Assembly: GCA_963815505.1 (NCBI GenBank) | Contig: CAWFGU010000024.1 | Location: forward strand, 186,001 to 250,000 | Reading direction: 5' to 3' | Origin: CAXBBB01 sp963815505 | Lineage (GTDB): Bacteria > Bacteroidota > Rhodothermia > Rhodothermales > BA12 | Length of the DNA stretch: 64,000 bases | In this document: positions 26,617-35,347 of the stretch, in pieces | Numbering within the stretch: the stretch's first letter is position 1 | How the letters are laid out: each line of letters begins with the position of its first letter | Notes under the pieces: generated by a model | Told to the model about the DNA's origin: nothing | The model's database searches: none | The model's input: only the letters and a program-made list of their open reading frames with translations | Program-made: the position numbers and the translations under genes

Positions 26617-26855
26617 GCCTTTCGCCCACGCCGAGCCAAACGCCCAGGCGGCGCGCCAGCCGAAACCGACGCGCCGCCTGGAGAGCCTGCGTGGTGGAGC
26701 AGGCTAGCTGCACATCGACAGGATGACGATGAGAATCGGGAGGGAGTAGGGTAGCAGCATGGAGAGCAGGCAAGATTGATGAGTAGGAACGATTCCAAAC
26801 TCTGGGCCGACAAGCGCTTTCGAGCAGGAGGCGGCTCCCTATCTGATTGCCCGAA

Positions 26856-26875
26856 CCTCCCGATCTTTCGGGAGG
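26856..26875. terminator. Hairpin between the SpoIIE-like phosphatase and M1 fusion genes
   Basis: CCTCCCGA-TCTT-TCGGGAGG, an 8-bp perfect stem with a 4-base loop, 8 bases after the phosphatase stop on the minus strand. There is no T-run on the exit side, so termination is uncertain; it may stabilise the 3' end. The adjacent spacer also holds an AAGCGCTT palindrome at 26812-26819. Confidence 0.5.
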
Positions 26876-26883
26876 AAAAGGTA

Positions 26884-29608
26884 TCACGCCTGCGCTTTTG
26901 TCCCGACGGCGCCCAGCGCGGTCGCTTGCAGTTTGAGAACGACAATCGTCATGTCGTCGTGCTGCGGCGCCGATCCGGCGAAGTGCTGCACACCCGTCGC
27001 CAGCCCGCTGACAATCTCGGCGGCCGTCCGCTCGCCCAATTCGTGAACCGAGAGCGCTAGCCGGTCGTCGCCGTAGAGGACGCGGGCGGGGTTCATCGCC
27101 TCGGAAAAGCCGTCGGTGTAGAGGACGACGGTGTCGCCGTTCGTGAGGTCGAGCGTTTGTTCTTCGATGCGTGCGTCGAAGCGGTCGCCCTTGACCATAC
27201 CGATGCCCAATCCGCGCGGCTGGGCGAACTCGGGCTTAGTCGAGGTGGCGTCGCTTCCGCGTTTGCGCTGCAAGATGAGCGGATTGTGCCCAGCGCGCGC
27301 GAACGTGAACGTACCCGCCTGCACGTCGAGGATGCCAAAGATCATCGAGATGAACGTGCCGCGCGGGGCGTTCTCGCAAAAGAGCGCGTTGAGGTGGCGC
27401 AGCACGTCGGCCGGAGAGTCGAACTGGCGGACCAGGCTGCGCAGAAAACCCTTGACGAGCGTCATGTAGAACGCCGCCTGGATGCCCTTGCCGCTCACGT
27501 CGCCGATCGCTACGGCCAGCCGCCCATCGCCCAAATCGACGAAGTCGTAGTAGTCGCCGCCAACCTCGCTCGCCGCGATGCACAGCGCCGCCGCGTCGAC
27601 GCCGTCGACTTCGGGCATTCGGCGCGGCAAAAACGACATCTGCACTTGGCGCGCGAACTTCTAGTTCCTGCTTCATGCGCTCCTGCTGCGCCAGCTCGGT
27701 TACGTAGGCAGGCACGTAGTCGGCCTGCTCGTCGCCCGTCTGCTCGCTGCGAATGCCGACAAATCCTAGCGCAAGCGCGCATGCCGTTACGATGCCGACG
27801 ATGACGGCGTCGACAGTCGGATCGAGGCCGCCGATCAGCAGGCTGTGCGCCGTCGACCACATGACAATGGCGAAGAAGTAGGCGAAGAATGCTGTCAGGA
27901 AGTCGTAGCGAACAAACAGCAGTACAATGGCGAGGGCGATGGGCAGCGTTGCCAGCCACGTGAGCGGCGCCGGGTGGAGCAGAAACGTGAGCGTTCCGAG
28001 CAGCGCGAGCACGACCGTTGTCACGCCGACGAGAACGGGCATGGGTGTGCCTCTGCGCCTGAGGAAGGCAGCCAGCCCGAGCAGCGTGGGGACGAGAACC
28101 GTGTAAGCCGTCAGTGAGGCGGCGAGAAACGGGACGACGCCGCGCACCGGGATGATCGAGAGCACCACGCTCATGTCCTCCTTGAACCGCAGCGGAGCCG
28201 GAATCAGCACCAGCAGCAGCGCGCTCAGCCCGGCCAGCCCAAGCCCGACGAGCGTACCTCTCAGCAGCGCAAACCCGACGCGCTCGTTGACGACGCTCGC
28301 CTTGCGCAGCAGCGCCGACGCGCGCATCTTGTCGCTCCACACCTCGCGCGCCAGTCCTTCGGTGCTTCCGGCCAGAATCGTCAGACCGAAGAAAAACAGC
28401 CCAAACATGACGGGAAAGATGACGGCGATCAGCACCCAGAGCGGCGGGCCGTTGCCGTTTGGGCCGCCAGCCCCCGCAAATGTGATCAGCGTCATGAACG
28501 CTGCACCCGGAAGCGCCACGAGCGCCCCGTCGAGCAGCGCGCCTTTCATGTCAACGAGACGGGCCGACAGGCGGCGCACGAAGTAGACGAGCAGCAGCAA
28601 GCCGAGTAGCGCGTACGCCACGCCGCTCGCAATGCTGTAGACGATTACTCCTACCTCGCTGCTGCCTCCGCCGTTTGGGGAGAAGTCGACGTCCAGGCGC
28701 ATCAGGCGGCCCGTCGGCGACACGCCCACCTCGACTTCGGCCGCAGTTCCGTCCACGTCGATGCTGTAGTAGAGCCGAGCGGTCTCTTCGAGGACCGACG
28801 CCGAGTCCGCCGACGCCGTCTCCCAGTCGCGCCCCAGTAGGTCGAGGCGTTCCATATGCCAGATCGCCATGCGGTTCATCTGGTCGCGATCCAGTTTGGA
28901 CGACACCGAGACGCGGACGCCGTTGATCTGCGCGTTCGCGAGCATTCCGAGCAGGGTGCGGCGTGATCCTGCGGTCAACGCACGAGCGGTATCGGCTCGG
29001 GTTAGGTCCGGGGAGAAGCTGAACGCCGATACCAGCAGCGAATCCGAAATCCGGGTGAGCAGTGTGTCCTCGCTCGTCGTGTACAGCGCGGCGGCGAGTG
29101 CGCGGCGGTCGACGAAGGCACTGCCGTCGGCCTTGTCCTCCTGAAAAACGCGCAGCCCCCACAGCCGTCCGCGCGGCGTCAGGTCGACGGTAAGCGAGCG
29201 AAAATTGTCGGGCTCATCTTTGGCGGCTCTGCTCGCGCCAATCGTAACCGTGGTTCCGCCGTCGTCGTCGCTGGGCGGGTCGGCATCGACGCGCCAAAAG
29301 TAGGCGGGTAGGCGCTCGGCGGTGTACGGATCCCGCAGCGCGGCGACGGTGCCCGAGCGTCCGAGCGTATGCTGGAGCGAGTCGATTAGGTCGGTGTCGC
29401 GCTCCCTGGTCGCGTCGAACGTCCAGTCGCTCACGTCGTACCCCAAATCGGCCAGTGCCGCTCGAGCGCTCTGGACGGCACCGTCAGATTCCAGGCTGAA
29501 ATCAGCAGCGGCATCGGGGTGCTGCGACGGGAGCACGAGCACGAGGGCGAGCACGCCGAGCAGCGCGGCGCATGCCAGTGCGGTGTCGATGCGGGTCCAG
29601 CGGAGCAC
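26884..29608 (-). CDS. Membrane-bound SpoIIE/PP2C-type serine phosphatase with sensor region, one apparent +1 frameshift
   Basis: From a GTG at 29608 the protein reads MLRWTRIDTALACAALLGVLALVLVL (one membrane segment), an extracytoplasmic region of about 280 residues, about 8 membrane segments (VIVYSIASGVAYALLGLLLLVYF, and LVGLGLAGLSALLLVLIPAPL onward), then LAQQERMKQELEV. One extra base near 27655 must be skipped to continue ARQVQMSFLPRRMPEVDGVD and the phosphatase domain: GGDYYDFVDLGDGRLAVAIGDVSGKG, ARAGHNP, VLYTDGFSEA, HDDMTIVVLKL. This is the RsbU/SpoIIE layout that dephosphorylates anti-sigma antagonists. An ATG at 29695 overlapping the DUF421 gene is the alternative start. Downstream of DUF421 on the same strand. 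Confidence 0.82.
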
Positions 29609-29651
29609 GTCGGGGCGGAAGTGGAGAAGCGTGCAAAGTACGGCCCGCCGG

Positions 29652-30413
29652 TCAGCCCTCGTCCGCTCCCTCCTCGTCGGATTGTGCGACGGCATCCGGC
29701 ATCGTCACCGCGTCGGCCCAGGTTTCGCCGCCGCACGACGGGCACGCCTCCAGTCGCTCCAGAATGCGGGTCGGTTCGACGAAGCCGCACCGGTCGCATC
29801 CGAGCGGTACGTTTTGGGGCGCCACGTCTCCGACCTGCCAGCAGTTGGGCGCTTCCAGGTCCCACGGCGGAGTTACGTTGAGCCCTGGCATCACGTCGGC
29901 AGGATCGCGCTCATACAGCGACAGATTGCCGCCCTGCTCGAGAAACGCGTACTCGACCTCGCCCAGGTGCCGCACCTTTTCCAGTCGCAGCATCAGAAAC
30001 AGCTTCTCGCGATTCAGATTCGCCGACTCGAGCGACTCGACTTGCATCAGCCCGTCCCGCACCAGGCAGCGAGGCTTCCCGTCGAAGACGTTCTCGGCCA
30101 TCTCGTTTCGGTTGGTGATCTCGACGATCAACCGATTGATGCCCACGACGACCGTGATGACGACGATACCGTGGATCAGCGGCACGTCGGCGTACAGCAT
30201 CGGGTCACCCACTGCCGATCCGATGGCGACGACCAGGAGAAACTCGACCATCGACAGTTGACCCAGCGTTCGCGATCCCATCGTCCGCACGAGACCGATC
30301 GTGTAGAGGTACATGATGGCGGTCCGAACCGCTATCTCGAGCAGAAACAGCAGCGGCACGTCGCCCAAAAACATGCGGTGCAGGTCAAAGGGGATGATGT
30401 CGGACGGGTCCAT
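29652..30413 (-). CDS. DUF421 (YetF-like) membrane protein with C-terminal zinc ribbon
   Basis: A 253-residue protein starting MDPSDIIPFDLHRMF. Three membrane segments (LLFLLEIAVRTAIMYLYTIGLVR, LSMVEFLLVVAIGSAVGDPML, VPLIHGIVVITVVVGINRLI) precede the cytoplasmic DUF421 domain (VFDGKPRCLVRDGLMQVESLESANLNREKLFLMLR, EVEYAFLEQGGNLSLY). Added to the usual domain is a tail with two Cys pairs, CDRCGF (about residue 216) and CPSCGG (about 237), a likely zinc ribbon. DUF421 proteins are linked to spore or envelope functions but lack a defined activity. It precedes the SpoIIE-like phosphatase with a 43-base gap, suggesting one operon. Confidence 0.85.
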   Translation of the reverse strand: MDPSDIIPFDLHRMFLGDVPLLFLLEIAVRTAIMYLYTIGLVRTMGSRTLGQLSMVEFLLVVAIGSAVGDPMLYADVPLIHGIVVITVVVGINRLIVEITNRNEMAENVFDGKPRCLVRDGLMQVESLESANLNREKLFLMLRLEKVRHLGEVEYAFLEQGGNLSLYERDPADVMPGLNVTPPWDLEAPNCWQVGDVAPQNVPLGCDRCGFVEPTRILERLEACPSCGGETWADAVTMPDAVAQSDEEGADEG

Positions 30414-30635
30414 AGTGCGGCGATGGTAGGGTGAAGCAGCCAAGGGTAAGCCGCTCTTGGCCTCGTCGCCGTCTGGGCCGACCTATTCACATATGCCGGA
30501 ACCCGACTTGTGACGCTTGTTACGAATCGCTTTGCAGTGCTTTCTACTCGGCTGCGCAGTCGCTTCGGTAGGATAGAGTGACGCAACACGCTTCGCTGAT
30601 GATCGGCAGAGGGTCACTCCGTCACGCCAACTGCA

Positions 30636-32330
30636 TCACGATTGCTCGCCGACACGTGTGCGCTGCATCACGATGGGATGCCGACGCCCGCTGCCGAACG
30701 CTTTGCCGGTTACGCGCAGTCCGGGTGCGGCCTGGCGGCGCTTGAACTCGTTGCGGTCGACGAGAGCGATGATCTCGCGCACCAGACCCAGGTCGAAGCC
30801 GGTCTGCTCCGAGATGCGGCCGGCGTCCTGGCGGCGCTCGACGTAGCGGGCGAGAATCACGTCCAGGACGTGGTAGGGCGGCAGGCTGTCCTCGTCTTTC
30901 TGATCGGGGCGCAGTTCGGCCGATGGCGCCTTGTCGATCGTCGACTGGGGGATGAGTTCGCGCCCGGCACGCGCATTGACGTAGCGCGACAGGCGGTATA
31001 CGTCGGTTTTGAGAACGTCCGAAAGAACGGCCAATCCGCCGTTCATGTCGCCATAGAGCGTCGCGTAGCCGACGGCCATCTCGCTCTTGTTGCCGGTCGA
31101 GAGCAGCAGCTTTCCCCACTGATTCGAGAGCGCCATCAGCGCTACGCCTCGCGTCCGGCTCTGCAGGTTTTCCTCGGCCACGCCGCTCAAGCCGCCGTCG
31201 ACCGGGGCGAGCATCGTCTCGAACGCCTCGACAGCCGGTGCGATGGAAACCGTGTCGATGCGGATGCCCAGCGCCTGGGCCAGCGCGTAGCTGTCGTCGA
31301 CCGATCCGCCGGACGAGTACTTCGACGGCATCGTGACGCCCCACACCTGGTCCGCCCCCAGCGCTTCGACGGCCAGCGCCGCCGTCAGCGCGCTGTCGAT
31401 GCCGCCCGACAGGCCGAGCAGAGCGCCCGTAAAGAACGGAGACTTGCGCGCGTAGTCGCGGATGCCGAGCACCAGAGCGTCGTGCAGGTTGGCGATGCGG
31501 TCGCGCGGTCCGGGCGTGCGCGGCGAGCGCGGAGCGGGTAGGCGCAGCGTGTCCAGATCGGCGACGACCAGGGCTTCCTCGAACAGCGGCGCTCGGGCGG
31601 CAATGGTACCGTCGGACCGGTGCGCGCGGCTGTCGCCGTCGAAGATCAACTCGGTGTTGGCGCCCACCTGGCCGACCATCACGAACGGCACGTTCCACCG
31701 CGCGCACGCCGTCTCGATCAAGCTGGACCGATAGGCCTCCTTTCCGCTCGCGAACGGCGACGCGCTGACGTTGACGAACAGATCGACGCCCTGATCGCCC
31801 AGTTGTCCGATCGGATCCGCGTGATAGTGGTGATGCAGCGGGCCGCCCGCCTCGCCCCACGGCGTTTGGTCCCACATGTCCTCGCAGACGTGCAGCCCGA
31901 TCCGCAGCCCGCGCCACGTGACCGGCGCCTGAACTCCTGCCGCCGCGAAGTAGCGCGCCTCGTCGAACACGTCGTACGTGGGCAGCAACTGCTTGTCCAC
32001 CCTGCCGACGATCCGTCCGCCCTCGGCCACCAGTGCCGCGTTGACGACGCGCTTCCCTCGGTCGTCCGTCGACCTCAGAGGCGCTCCGAAGATCGCGCCC
32101 ACGCTCGGAGGCGCCTGGGCTACAAAGTGTGCCATCGCCGCCTCGACATCGTTGAGGAAGTCGTCGTGGCCCAGCAGGTCTTGGGGCGGATAGCCCGTCA
32201 CGCACAACTCGGGCAGGATCACTAGATCGGCGCCTTGCTGCTCGGCTTGGCGCGTCGCACCAAGCATCCGGGCGACGTTGCCAGCTAAGTCGCCGACGGT
32301 CGGGTTGATCTGGGCGAGAGCGAGGCGCAT
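30636..32330 (-). CDS. nadE: Glutamine-dependent NAD+ synthetase
   Basis: A 564-residue two-domain enzyme making NAD+ from deamido-NAD+, ATP and glutamine. The N-terminal nitrilase-type glutaminase has Glu41 (ILPELCVTGYPP), Lys113 (DKQLLPTYDVFDE) and Cys149 (LHVCEDMWD). The synthetase domain carries the ATP-binding SGGIDS at 308-313 and ALSNQWGKLLLSTGNKSEMAVGY. The ATG at 32330 is followed by MRLALAQINPTVGDLAGN, the conserved first strand; a 49-residue extension upstream has no family match. Frame intact; divergent from phhA. Confidence 0.96.
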   Translation of the reverse strand: MRLALAQINPTVGDLAGNVARMLGATRQAEQQGADLVILPELCVTGYPPQDLLGHDDFLNDVEAAMAHFVAQAPPSVGAIFGAPLRSTDDRGKRVVNAALVAEGGRIVGRVDKQLLPTYDVFDEARYFAAAGVQAPVTWRGLRIGLHVCEDMWDQTPWGEAGGPLHHHYHADPIGQLGDQGVDLFVNVSASPFASGKEAYRSSLIETACARWNVPFVMVGQVGANTELIFDGDSRAHRSDGTIAARAPLFEEALVVADLDTLRLPAPRSPRTPGPRDRIANLHDALVLGIRDYARKSPFFTGALLGLSGGIDSALTAALAVEALGADQVWGVTMPSKYSSGGSVDDSYALAQALGIRIDTVSIAPAVEAFETMLAPVDGGLSGVAEENLQSRTRGVALMALSNQWGKLLLSTGNKSEMAVGYATLYGDMNGGLAVLSDVLKTDVYRLSRYVNARAGRELIPQSTIDKAPSAELRPDQKDEDSLPPYHVLDVILARYVERRQDAGRISEQTGFDLGLVREIIALVDRNEFKRRQAAPGLRVTGKAFGSGRRHPIVMQRTRVGEQS

Positions 32331-32692
32331 GGCAGTGACGAGGAGATGAACGATAGGATACCTCGCCTGTACGCGCTTGGCCGAGATCCAGGCGTGAGGA
32401 CGATGCGAAAGCAGACCGTGCCGAGACGTGCCGACGACGACTCCACGCATCCGCCTCGCCTCTGATTCTCCAGCCATCGAACGGCTTCTGGTCTTCCTGT
32501 CGATCCCGAACGTGTCTATCGCATGGCGTTCATCGACAGCCGCTTATCCATTCTCGGCTCTGACCTCCGATCATTCTGTGACTCCGTTGGCTTCGGACCC
32601 CAGAGCGTATCCAAAGCGTACCCCGGAAGCGCTTTGCACTAGTTCGCGAGCTTCCCTCTCAGCCGCCTTTTACCTTAGATCAGTTTCCCAAG
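32331..32692. promoter_or_regulatory. Divergent spacer nadE/phhA with inverted repeat
   Basis: About 360 bases with no credible gene. The notable element is CAAAGCG (32612-32618) mirrored by CGCTTTG (32630-32636), overlapping GGAAGCGCTT (32625-32634), which is one of the window's AAGCGCTT palindromes. It lies about 60 bases before phhA, a place fitting an operator. No clear promoter consensus was found. Confidence 0.4.
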
Positions 32693-33523
32693 ATGACTGC
32701 CGACTCCGACATTCAGACCGCCGATCCGGACCTCCTCACCGCATACGAGAAGGCAGGCGCCGAGGACCTCGACCCGCGCTGCGTGCCTCAAACGCTCGAA
32801 GGCCCGGCACCCGTCGGCGACGCGATTCTGTACCCCGGCTACTCGGATATCGACCAGCAGACGTGGCGCATCCTCTACAAGCGCCAGATGGAGTACCTGC
32901 CCGGCCGCGCCTGCACGGCATACCTGCGCGGCGCTCAGTCGATCACGATGGGCGGCGAGCGCATTCCCGCGCTGAGCAAACTGTCGGCGCGCCTGAACGA
33001 AGCGACGGGCTGGACCGTCGCGCGCGTACCCGGACTGCTGCACGAGCGCGACTTCTTTACCCTGCTGAGCGAGCGCGTCTTTCCGTCGACCGACTACATC
33101 CGGGGCCGCGAGGAGCTGGACTACACGCCCGCGCCCGACCTCTTCCACGACATCTTCGGCCACATGCCGATGCTGACCGAGCCGGACTTCGCCGACTTCT
33201 ACCAACTTTTCGGCCGCGCCGCGCTCAAGGCGACCGGAAAGCAGCGCGTCGAGATGGAGCGGATGCACTGGTTCTCGGTCGAGTTCGGACTCGTCGAGGA
33301 GGCCGAGGGCCTGCGCATCTTCGGCGCGGGCATCCTGTCGAGCAAAGGCGAGGTCGAAAACGCGCTGTCGGACAATGTCGAGAAGCTGCCGTTCAGCCCC
33401 GCCGCCGTCGCCGCGCAGGATTACGACGTGTGGCACCTCCAGCCGCGCCTGTTCGTGCTCGAGTCGTTCGAGCAGTTGGTGACCGAGTTTACCGACTGGG
33501 CCAGGGGCGAGGGGCTGCTGTGA
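32693..33523 (+). CDS. phhA: Phenylalanine 4-monooxygenase
   Basis: A 276-residue non-haem iron, pterin-dependent hydroxylase converting Phe to Tyr. Iron ligands are His152 and His157 in FHDIFGHMPM and Glu197 in HWFSVEFGL. RVPGLLHERDFFTLL and the spacing are typical of the bacterial monofunctional enzyme, which lacks the regulatory ACT domain of the animal form. The frame is intact. Its stop overlaps the GTG start of the acylphosphatase gene (GTGA), so the two are coupled, though no functional link is obvious. Confidence 0.95.
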   Translation: MTADSDIQTADPDLLTAYEKAGAEDLDPRCVPQTLEGPAPVGDAILYPGYSDIDQQTWRILYKRQMEYLPGRACTAYLRGAQSITMGGERIPALSKLSARLNEATGWTVARVPGLLHERDFFTLLSERVFPSTDYIRGREELDYTPAPDLFHDIFGHMPMLTEPDFADFYQLFGRAALKATGKQRVEMERMHWFSVEFGLVEEAEGLRIFGAGILSSKGEVENALSDNVEKLPFSPAAVAAQDYDVWHLQPRLFVLESFEQLVTEFTDWARGEGLL

Positions 33524-33802
33524 GCGAAAAGAAGCGCGTCGAAGCCGTCGTTCGAGGCAAGGTGCAGGGTGTCGGCTACCGTGACTATACGCGCGGAGGA
33601 AGCCGCTACGCTCAAACTGATCGGATGGGTGCGCAACGAACCCGACGGCACGGTCCGGCTCGTCGCCGAGGGGCCGCACGACGCGCTCGAACGCCTGCTC
33701 GACAGCCTGCACGTCGGACCGCGCCTGGCCAAAGTCGACCGCGTCGACGAGACGTGGACCGCGCCTGAGGAGCGCCACAGCGGCTTCGAAATCCGCCGGT
33801 GA
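33520..33802 (+). CDS. acyP: Acylphosphatase, one apparent +1 frameshift
   Basis: A small enzyme hydrolysing acyl phosphates. From the GTG at 33520 it reads MSEKKRVEAVVRGKVQGVGYRDYTR, containing the phosphate-binding VQGVGYR with catalytic Arg, then one extra G near 33595 must be skipped to continue EEAATLKLIGWVRNEPDGTVRLVAEGP (catalytic Asn in GWVRN) and HSGFEIRR at the end. Corrected length about 93 residues, right for the family. Confidence 0.88.
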
Positions 33803-33837
33803 CGAGGCTGCGCCCGACACCGTGCCGGTCGCCCGGT

Positions 33838-34198
33838 TCAGTAGGAGTTGGCCGGAAGGTCCGTCAGCCCGCTCGACATGAAGAAGGCGATGGCCGCGAT
33901 ATAGATCAGAATGCCGATCACGAACAGCACGATGGCGGCGATGCACGCGAACTTGAACATCTTCATCCCGTCGGCCAAGTGGCGATGGGCGTCGGCGAGC
34001 GTCATCTCGTCGGCCATTTCGGCGTGGCGAATGAAGGCCTGCTCCCGCGTCGCGGCTGCGCAGGCCGAAGAGCATGTAGGGAATGCCGACGATGGCACCG
34101 ATGATCGACAGGCACTGCAGCGCGCCGTAGACGACATGAAACGTGCCGACGAAGCGCAGATCGCGTCCGAGTTTAGCGAGTGTTTCAGATGAGAGCAT
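33838..34198 (-). CDS. DUF5362-like small membrane protein, one apparent +1 frameshift
   Basis: Begins MLSSETLAKLGRDLRFVGTFHVVYGALQCLSIIGAIVGIPYMLFGLR with a first membrane segment, then after one extra base between about 34048 and 34060 continues TREQAFIRHAEMADEMTLADAHRHLADGMKMFKFACIAAIVLFVIGILIYIAAIAFFM with a second membrane segment. The order (helix, short loop, F-x-F-A-C-I-A-A-I) fits DUF5362. About 119 residues after correction. Function unknown; convergent with the acylphosphatase gene. Confidence 0.72.
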
Positions 34199-34340
34199 AA
34201 GAACGGGGTGGATGTCGGATTCGGCTTACGTGGCGGATCGCGACTAGGATGCGCCGCAACGCTCTGGGAAGGGGCGGTTCGGGCACTCCATCTGTGAATC
34301 GGCGTTCGACCGGCTTACCCAACCTCTGACCTCAAGCACT

Positions 34341-35201
34341 ATGAACACCCTCCGCGTAGGCTTCCTCCTCGTCGCCCTGACGGCGCTCTTCGTTTGGATC
34401 GGCGGACTGATCGGAGGGCAGACCGGTGTCGTGATCGCGTTTGGGTTGGCCGTCGCAATGAACCTGGGGAGCTATTGGTTTTCGGACACGATGGTGGTCA
34501 AGATGACCGGCGCCCAGCCCGTCGCTCCGGGATCGGCACCTCGCCTCGAGGCGATGATCGAACGACTGAGCCAGAAGGCCGGACTGCCGACGCCCGCACT
34601 CTACATCGTCCCCGATCCGCAGCCCAACGCGTTCGCCACCGGACGCAATCCCGAGCGCGCAGTCGTCGCCCTCAATCAAGGGCTGCTGGATGTGCTGGAC
34701 GAGCGCGAGATCGAAGCCGTCGTCGCGCACGAGTTGGGACACGTCAAGCACCGAGACACGCTCACCATGGCGATCGTTGCCACGCTGGCGGGCGCGATCA
34801 TGACGCTGGCGAGCATTGCGCGATGGGGGATGATCTTTGGCGGAGGAAGTCGAAGCGACAACAACAGCGGCGCGCTGGGTATGCTGGTGGCGATGCTCGT
34901 CGCCCCGCTGGCGGCCGTGTTAATCCAGACCGGTATCTCACGTGCGCGCGAGTTCGAGGCCGACCGGGCCGCCGCCGAACTGACCGGCTCGCCGAACGGA
35001 TTGATCAGCGCGCTCCGGAAGCTCGAGCGGGGAGCCGAGATGATCCCTCAGACCGTCGCCACGCCGTCGACGGCGCACCTGCGCATCGTCAACCCGCTGC
35101 GGGGCGGCGGCGCGCGGGCGGCGTTCGGCGGCCTCTTCCGCACGCACCCACCGACCGAGAAGCGCATCGAGGCGCTGATGGCACTGGAAGGTCGGGTGTA
35201 A
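34341..35201 (+). CDS. htpX: Zinc metalloprotease HtpX
   Basis: A 286-residue inner-membrane M48 protease that degrades damaged membrane proteins. Two N-terminal membrane segments (VGFLLVALTALFVWIGGLIGG, VVIAFGLAVAMNLGSYWF), the zinc motif H130-E131-L-G-H134, then a further pair of membrane segments and EFEADRAAAELTG carrying the third zinc ligand. THPPTEKRIEAL near the C-terminus is characteristic. Intact, and followed by the leader of the first T9SS cargo gene. Confidence 0.95.
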   Translation: MNTLRVGFLLVALTALFVWIGGLIGGQTGVVIAFGLAVAMNLGSYWFSDTMVVKMTGAQPVAPGSAPRLEAMIERLSQKAGLPTPALYIVPDPQPNAFATGRNPERAVVALNQGLLDVLDEREIEAVVAHELGHVKHRDTLTMAIVATLAGAIMTLASIARWGMIFGGGSRSDNNSGALGMLVAMLVAPLAAVLIQTGISRAREFEADRAAAELTGSPNGLISALRKLERGAEMIPQTVATPSTAHLRIVNPLRGGGARAAFGGLFRTHPPTEKRIEALMALEGRV

Positions 35202-35232
35202 CGTGCGTAGGAGTAGCCAGAGGTTCCAGGTG

Positions 35233-35347
35233 GAAGTGATCGGGTGGCCCATGTGGGCGAGCAGCGGCGTCGGTAGTGTGGAAGGTGACTGGGTCTCACG
35301 CAGAGATTCAGCTGAACATTTCTCTCCACCACCCTCCAGCCGCAGCC
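35233..35347 (+). promoter_or_regulatory. Conserved leader upstream of T9SS cargo gene 1
   Basis: A 21-base block at 35233-35253 (core GATCGGGTGGCCCATG) is identical to one at 37609-37629 ahead of the next cargo gene, and lies 94 bases before the start codon here and 93 there. The intervening leader also shares GTGTGG, TCTCA and TTTCTCTnCACCAC. It could be an operator, a structured 5' leader or a recent duplication remnant. Confidence 0.55.
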
